DNA of 64,000 bases from an uncultured Eubacteriales bacterium (GTDB lineage Bacteria > Bacillota > Clostridia > Oscillospirales > Oscillospiraceae): NCBI GenBank assembly GCA_900544765.1, contig UQWI01000001.1, forward strand, positions 322,503 to 386,502. Reading direction: 5' to 3'. The position numbers and the translations under genes were made by a program. Below, piece by piece: positions 59,739 to 64,000 of the stretch (position 1 is the first letter of the stretch; each line of letters begins with the position of its first letter). The notes under the pieces are model-generated. The model worked only from the letters and a program-made list of their open reading frames with translations. It was not told where the DNA came from and did no database searches.

Positions 59739-61496
59739 TCAGTCCTCCGTTTCCGAGCTTGTCCTGGCCCTGTCGGTATACTCTCTCGGCATTGTTTTCA
59801 GGACTTTCATAATGTGAAGTCCCATTTGCAGCTCGAGCATTTCCTCCGGGTCCTTCAGCTCCGAGCCCAATATGCCCTTTATTTTTTCGATTCTATAAAT
59901 AAAAGTGTTGCGGTGCAGATACATCCTTTTCGCGGCCGTGCTGATGTTGGAGTTGCACTGGAAATACTGCTCCAACGTCTCCACGAGATTGGTTTTGTTC
60001 TGTTCGTCATAGTCATACAATTTTCCAAGTACGCTGGAGCAGAACTCGTACAGATATTCTTTCGACTCAACAGAGTTTATAAGCCTGTACACCATCAGCT
60101 CCTCATAGTAGCTGGCATGCTCGGATGACTCTATCTGCTCCGCAATGCGCAGCGCCTCCTTCGCCTGCATGTAGCTTTTGGAGATTTCAAGGAATTCTTC
60201 ACTCGGCTTCCCTACAGCTATCCGTACGCCGTAAACCTCGTGAGACGAAGTAAGCGCATCGTATATTGAATCCACGAAGTCCGAGAGCAGCATCGACATC
60301 TTTCCGTCCATCTCCGAGTTGTGCACACGGATAAAAGTTATTATCAGGTTGCCCCTGTGAATCGACACCGTTTCCCTCTTTTTTTCATAGGAAACGTCCT
60401 CGATAACACCTATCAGCCTCTCTTTGAGCTGGTTAAAAGACTCCCTTTCTCCCGTTCTGCCCTCTTCCTTTTTGGAATCCAGCTCGGGCCTATACACCTT
60501 GGTGAGCATGCAGACGTACTTCTTTCGCACGTCCATGTAATGTATCTCCGCCAAGCTGCTTGCAGCGTTTACGGATTCTATCTTGCCTTGAATCAGGTCA
60601 TCAAAGAAATCCTGACGCAGATGGTGCTTAATCTCTTCTATCTGCCTGGCCTTCATGCGCTCAAGCGCAACCGTCGTACTGCAGCTCTCCAGCGCCATAT
60701 ATTCGAGGCTGGACATTTTGCATACAGTTTCCCAGACCACCAGATAGCCATATATAGACTTGTCCGCCACGACCGGCATAATACGGCAGACAACGTTGCC
60801 GTTCACATCCGGGTAGCGGCGTTTTACAGACTTCGTAAACTCATCGAACTCAACGGGCAGCTCTTTTATGAAACTTCTTGAGAACACCCTCTCCCGGCTC
60901 TTCAAATACAGGTTTGATTTAAGAGGCACTGGGTTTTCCGGCAAATCAGAGTACGCAAGGAGCCTCCATTTGCTGTCGACTATTATCAACGGGTTATGGA
61001 TTAACACGCTCACAAGGCGAACTATTTTCTCAAGGCCCCCGCCCTCCAATGCACATTGAGTTATTGTGTTGTGTATGTGTATTATTTTTTTCAGCTTAGT
61101 ATCTTCCCGCTTGAAGATAGCGTTATTTATAATGTTGGAAAGTGTAGAAAGCGCGTATTGATACGGTATTTCTACAAGGGGAAAACCCAAATTCTCTGCT
61201 TCCTCAATCATACCTGCCGGTATGCTATCGAGGTAGCGTTTAGTCTTTATTCCAAGACCTGCGCAGCCGATGTCGGCCAATTCCCTCACAATTCGCCGCT
61301 GCAAATCCTTGTCATCTTTAAAGATATACCCCGTACTGAGTATGAAATCCCCCTGGGACAACCAGTCATAGGTATCCGGGTTATCTATGATATTTACGTT
61401 CGTTATCTCCTTAGTTCTTCCATCATGTCCCGCAACCAGATTTATGCCGGCAAGCGCTTTTTCTTCCAATAAATGTTCGACTGTGTAGGGCGTCAA
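59739..61496 (-). CDS. PucR-family transcriptional regulator
   Basis: The protein has about 585 residues. The N-terminal PucR domain (YTVEHLLEEKALAGINLVAG, then NIIDNPDTYDWLSQGDFILS) is followed by a GGDEF-like central part. The C-terminal HTH region is LVETLEQYFQCNSNISTAAK, RMYLHRNTFIYRIEKIKGIL. The start is a TTG behind GGAGGT. PucR proteins control purine and ureide catabolism in Bacillus, which fits the operon that follows on the same strand. Confidence 0.92.
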   Translation of the reverse strand: MTPYTVEHLLEEKALAGINLVAGHDGRTKEITNVNIIDNPDTYDWLSQGDFILSTGYIFKDDKDLQRRIVRELADIGCAGLGIKTKRYLDSIPAGMIEEAENLGFPLVEIPYQYALSTLSNIINNAIFKREDTKLKKIIHIHNTITQCALEGGGLEKIVRLVSVLIHNPLIIVDSKWRLLAYSDLPENPVPLKSNLYLKSRERVFSRSFIKELPVEFDEFTKSVKRRYPDVNGNVVCRIMPVVADKSIYGYLVVWETVCKMSSLEYMALESCSTTVALERMKARQIEEIKHHLRQDFFDDLIQGKIESVNAASSLAEIHYMDVRKKYVCMLTKVYRPELDSKKEEGRTGERESFNQLKERLIGVIEDVSYEKKRETVSIHRGNLIITFIRVHNSEMDGKMSMLLSDFVDSIYDALTSSHEVYGVRIAVGKPSEEFLEISKSYMQAKEALRIAEQIESSEHASYYEELMVYRLINSVESKEYLYEFCSSVLGKLYDYDEQNKTNLVETLEQYFQCNSNISTAAKRMYLHRNTFIYRIEKIKGILGSELKDPEEMLELQMGLHIMKVLKTMPREYTDRARTSSETED

Positions 61497-61575
61497 ATTA
61501 TCTACCTCCAATAATATAGGCTAAGGTGATGTTCAGCTAAAAAGCATAACTCTCAATGCGCACAACAGAAGAACA

Positions 61576-61613
61576 GCAACACAAGCTGAGAGTATCCCCT
61601 CAGCTTGTGTTGC
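61576..61613 (-). terminator. Hairpin between transporter gene and pucR
   Basis: GCAACACAAGCTGAG and CTCAGCTTGTGTTGC form a 15-bp stem with an 8-nt loop. On the minus strand it follows the transporter gene, with a moderately T-rich tail, so pucR is probably a separate unit. Confidence 0.65.
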
Positions 61614-61634
61614 GCACTATCATTGTGGAGCTGT

Positions 61635-62435
61635 TCAGCTCTGCTTGTCACTGATGCACGTCGGGGTAATCGTGATGGTCTCAGCATCCTTGAGGATAAC
61701 GCCGACTCGCTGCAGCCACTTCATGAAATACAGGAATATCAGCTCGAGCAGGCCCGTAGCAAGGCGTACAACGACCGAAATGATGACCATCTGAACCATG
61801 GCGGCAAGGCTCTTAGTACCCGCAAAGGCAAGCACCGTAAATATAATAGCGTTGGCAACAAGTCCCACGCTGGTGGAAACCAGCGTCCTCAGCCACAGTT
61901 TGCCCGTGCCGGTTTTGTTCTTTATCTTTGCAAATAGGTGTACGTTGAGCAGGCCTCCAATATAGGTAGCGATAATGCTGGCAATAGTAACGCGGGGTAC
62001 AACGCCCATAAGGGTCTTGAACCAAACATAGTTGTCCTCGCTTCCGGCGGGGCACGGCAGGTAAATCAGCCAGATTAGGTATACTGTTGAGAGCGCACGA
62101 ACTATGAACTGGCATGTAACTGAAGATTTGGCTATCTCCCTGCCGTAAAACTCGTTTATATAGTCCTCACCACATGCGAGTATCGGGTACATGAGAGAGC
62201 CGGCTATGATGTAGAACTCCTGACCTGCTATGGTCAAAGTGCAGTCCTTGGACGACGTGAAGGAGACCATTATCTGCAGGCCGGCCATAAGGCCAACCAT
62301 TATAAACGGAGCATATTTCTTGCCCATGCGGTCCGCCAATATGGCGCCTATAATTATTACTATCAGGCCGAATCCGGCTGTAAGAAGCAGATTGGGTATG
62401 CCGGACCACGGTCCGGTTATTAATCCGTATTCCAT
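61635..62435 (-). CDS. VUT-family (YhhQ/queuosine precursor-type) transporter
   Basis: The 266-residue membrane protein has about seven helices and VUT text: GLIVIIIGAILADRMGKKYA, LMYPILACGEDYINEFYGRE (the conserved region of this family) and IATYIGGLLNVHLFAKIKNK. Characterised members import deazapurine queuosine precursors. Next to an amidase and a PucR gene it may instead import a heterocycle. Confidence 0.82.
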   Translation of the reverse strand: MEYGLITGPWSGIPNLLLTAGFGLIVIIIGAILADRMGKKYAPFIMVGLMAGLQIMVSFTSSKDCTLTIAGQEFYIIAGSLMYPILACGEDYINEFYGREIAKSSVTCQFIVRALSTVYLIWLIYLPCPAGSEDNYVWFKTLMGVVPRVTIASIIATYIGGLLNVHLFAKIKNKTGTGKLWLRTLVSTSVGLVANAIIFTVLAFAGTKSLAAMVQMVIISVVVRLATGLLELIFLYFMKWLQRVGVILKDAETITITPTCISDKQS

Positions 62436-62459
62436 GACTTTAACTCCCCTCTTATTTTG

Positions 62460-63350
62460 TCAAAGCTCTTTGTTTTTCAAAACAATTTTAGGAATTTCCA
62501 TAGAGACCGTACCGACAGGGTTCACAACCTGGCACACCTTCAGGTCAGCCGTCTGGCCCACAAGCGCATATGCCTCATCGAAACTGCATCCGTTGTGCTC
62601 AACCACAAAATCAATAGCCTTGCGGGTCACGGCTATGCACGCCTCGGACAGCTCGTGTCCGGAAACAATCAGCTCAAAACTGCCGTCTGTCTCCACAGTC
62701 GGGCAGCTGAGGTTCCGTCCTTTAATGACGTCAACCGTCATCACTACCGTGCTGCCTATCTCAATGCCCGTTCCAAGCACTTCTCCATATCCCATGGCTG
62801 CATGGACGTCTCCAACGGCGAGCAGCGCACCAGGCACATTTACCTGAAGATACAAAGTGTTCCCTGTAGTGACACTAAGTGAGTCCATATTTGCGCCGTG
62901 GGTTCCAGGCACAAGGCAGTCCACAGGGTCGCCCGACGGGGCAACACCCAGCGTGCCAATCATCGGCCTGGTTGGGAAAGAAAGAGTATCGCTGAAAACA
63001 ACACTGTTGTTCTCCACCCTCACCTTTCTCATGTAGCAGTGGTCGACCTCATTCATAAGTATCCCCATCCACTGTCCCATCCACATTTTGCCTGCGTCAT
63101 CCAGCCTTATATCCTCTATCTTCACACTCAGGATATCTCCAGGCTCCGCACCCTCCACATAAATTGGTCCGGTTATAGAGAGTATCCGCTTAGGATATGG
63201 CTCAACGGAATAGTCCTTGGTGAACGTTTCATCGGGTATGCCGGGTTTGGCTGTTTCCACTGCTATAGTCTCACCTGCGCCGATAGTTATGGCCGGTATA
63301 TTGTCTTTATCCATAACATGAATCACGTTCGCAGCGTAAAGATGTTTCAT
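62460..63350 (-). CDS. Acetamidase/formamidase family amidase
   Basis: The 296-residue FmdA/AmdA family protein has GAEPGDILSVKIEDIRLD, PMIGTLGVAPSGDPVDCLVP, PGTHGANMDSLSVTTGNTLY and PGALLAVGDVHAAMGYGEV with the metal ligands of the family. It hydrolyses a short-chain amide to an acid and ammonia. In this island it could process the amide acid left after carbamoyl removal. Confidence 0.9.
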   Translation of the reverse strand: MKHLYAANVIHVMDKDNIPAITIGAGETIAVETAKPGIPDETFTKDYSVEPYPKRILSITGPIYVEGAEPGDILSVKIEDIRLDDAGKMWMGQWMGILMNEVDHCYMRKVRVENNSVVFSDTLSFPTRPMIGTLGVAPSGDPVDCLVPGTHGANMDSLSVTTGNTLYLQVNVPGALLAVGDVHAAMGYGEVLGTGIEIGSTVVMTVDVIKGRNLSCPTVETDGSFELIVSGHELSEACIAVTRKAIDFVVEHNGCSFDEAYALVGQTADLKVCQVVNPVGTVSMEIPKIVLKNKEL

Positions 63351-63661
63351 GGCTTCACCTCTCTCAAAGATAGATTAATTTATTGTGTTTCGCGCCGGCT
63401 TTCGAATATCACACCTTGTTTCTGTCACGATTATAGCAAGCGGACCTTTGTTTGCGCATCGTATCAGTGCATAAATAAATCGATTTTTCGTTAGGCAAAT
63501 TGACCAATTATACATAATTTCACGCATTTTGACTAAACATATTTATTGAAATTGTGCATTATATCGTTTTGACAACAGAAGCATCGTGTTTTACTCACTT
63601 TTAAAGGTAATGTCCCCGTATTTATGCTCTCCACAACGCTGCATGTTTATCAGGTATAAAG
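63351..63661 (-). promoter_or_regulatory. Promoter region upstream of the amidase gene
   Basis: This AT-rich stretch has two minus-strand candidates: -10 TATAAT at 63430-63435 with a weak -35 TGCGCA, and -10 TATAAT at 63507-63512 with -35 TAGTCA (63530-63535, 17-bp spacer). No reading frame of substance is seen. Confidence 0.4.
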
Positions 63662-63662
63662 A

Positions 63663-63700
63663 AGAAGGCCTTGAAACGTCTTAGTTTCAAGGCCTTCTTT
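63663..63700. terminator. Terminator before the right-edge PucR gene
   Basis: GAAGGCCTTGAAAC and GTTTCAAGGCCTTC form a 14-bp stem with loop GTCTTA, followed by TTT on the plus strand and TTC-rich text on the minus strand. Confidence 0.82.
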
Positions 63701-63761
63701 GATGCGCAAATATTAATGAAAACTCAAGCTCAAATAGACTCTGGTTTTATCTCTCGTTGGT

Positions 63762-64000
63762 TTAAGCAGTCAAACGCATAATCGCCAAAGCTTTATATAA
63801 GTTATATACCTCAGGCATTTTGTGAATGCTGTGGCCCAAACACTCTTGTATTCGCTTAAGCCTGTACTTGAGTGTGCTTATATGTATAAACAGATACCCA
63901 GCTGCTTGCTCATTTTTCCCATCAGCGTCAAGCAGGTATACAGCAAGTGTATTCCACAGCTCATCAGTCATGACCTGCCCCTTAGTTTGCAGCCTGATAA
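63762..64000 (-). CDS. PucR-family regulator, C-terminal part (cut by window edge)
   Basis: The visible 79 residues include the PucR C-terminal HTH: LWNTLAVYLLDADGKNEQAA, FIHISTLKYRLKRIQECLGH and a closing YNLYKALAIMRL. The frame stays open to the window edge, so the gene starts outside. It is a second PucR-type gene flanking the island, oriented the same way. Confidence 0.85.
   Translation of the reverse strand, partial: IRLQTKGQVMTDELWNTLAVYLLDADGKNEQAAGYLFIHISTLKYRLKRIQECLGHSIHKMPEVYNLYKALAIMRLTA

Overview
The window reads as chromosomal DNA of a GC-rich, spore-forming, anaerobic gut-type Firmicute, probably an Oscillospiraceae-like Clostridium relative. The reasons are the sporulation pair spoIIGA-sigE, a gram-positive PolC replicase inside a pyrH-frr-uppS-cdsA-dxr-rseP-ispG cluster, a BofC-like protein, many lipoproteins with signal peptidase II boxes, ECF sigma/anti-sigma pairs, a butyrate-type acyl-CoA dehydrogenase/ETF/CoA-transferase module, and no respiratory chain. 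No species can be named from sequence alone.

Layout. 1-11 kb: an XRE regulator, tRNA-Pro, a ferredoxin-nitroreductase, an ECF sigma/anti-sigma/lipoprotein operon, a 6S-like RNA, and envelope genes (class A penicillin-binding protein, NlpC/P60 hydrolase, GH25 lysozyme, DUF554 protein). 11.4-13.2 kb: tRNA-Leu, an array of hairpin repeats and a second ECF sigma/anti-sigma pair. 13.3-20.5 kb: a LysR regulator divergent from acyl-CoA dehydrogenase, etfB (broken by an in-frame TAG), etfA, CoA-transferase, MaoC hydratase and an AEC carrier. 20.8-32.5 kb: an XRE membrane regulator, an esterase and the long housekeeping operon from pyrH to polC. 32.7-34.3 kb: spoIIGA-sigE. 34.4-38.8 kb: small secreted and membrane proteins, partly AT-rich, with a PadR/HAAS pair and two probable frame lesions. 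38.9-47.7 kb: phosphate transport, CorA, four tRNAs, Hsp33, methyltransferase, YerC, NfeD/SPFH, a eukaryote-type hexokinase and a thioesterase.

47.9-64 kb is the most unusual part: a leftward catabolic island with two PucR-type regulators, an acetamidase/formamidase, a VUT-family transporter, DUF2877/FdrA/DUF1116 genes (relatives of E. coli AllH/AllF/AllG), a detached 57-residue companion, two tandem DUF1116 paralogues, two Atz/CodA-type amidohydrolases, an LctP-type permease, a carbamate kinase and a ring-opening amidohydrolase of the barbiturase/cyanuric acid hydrolase family. No allantoin genes are present. My inference is that a pyrimidine- or triazine-like ring is deaminated and opened, that the acyl-urea product is phosphorolysed by the AllFGH-like complex to carbamoyl phosphate, and that carbamate kinase turns this into ATP.

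A second notable signal is a dispersed two-hairpin repeat. At least seven whole or partial copies lie in the left third of the window, two of them directly after tRNA genes. Their stems change sequence while staying paired, and the spacer between the hairpins is partly conserved.
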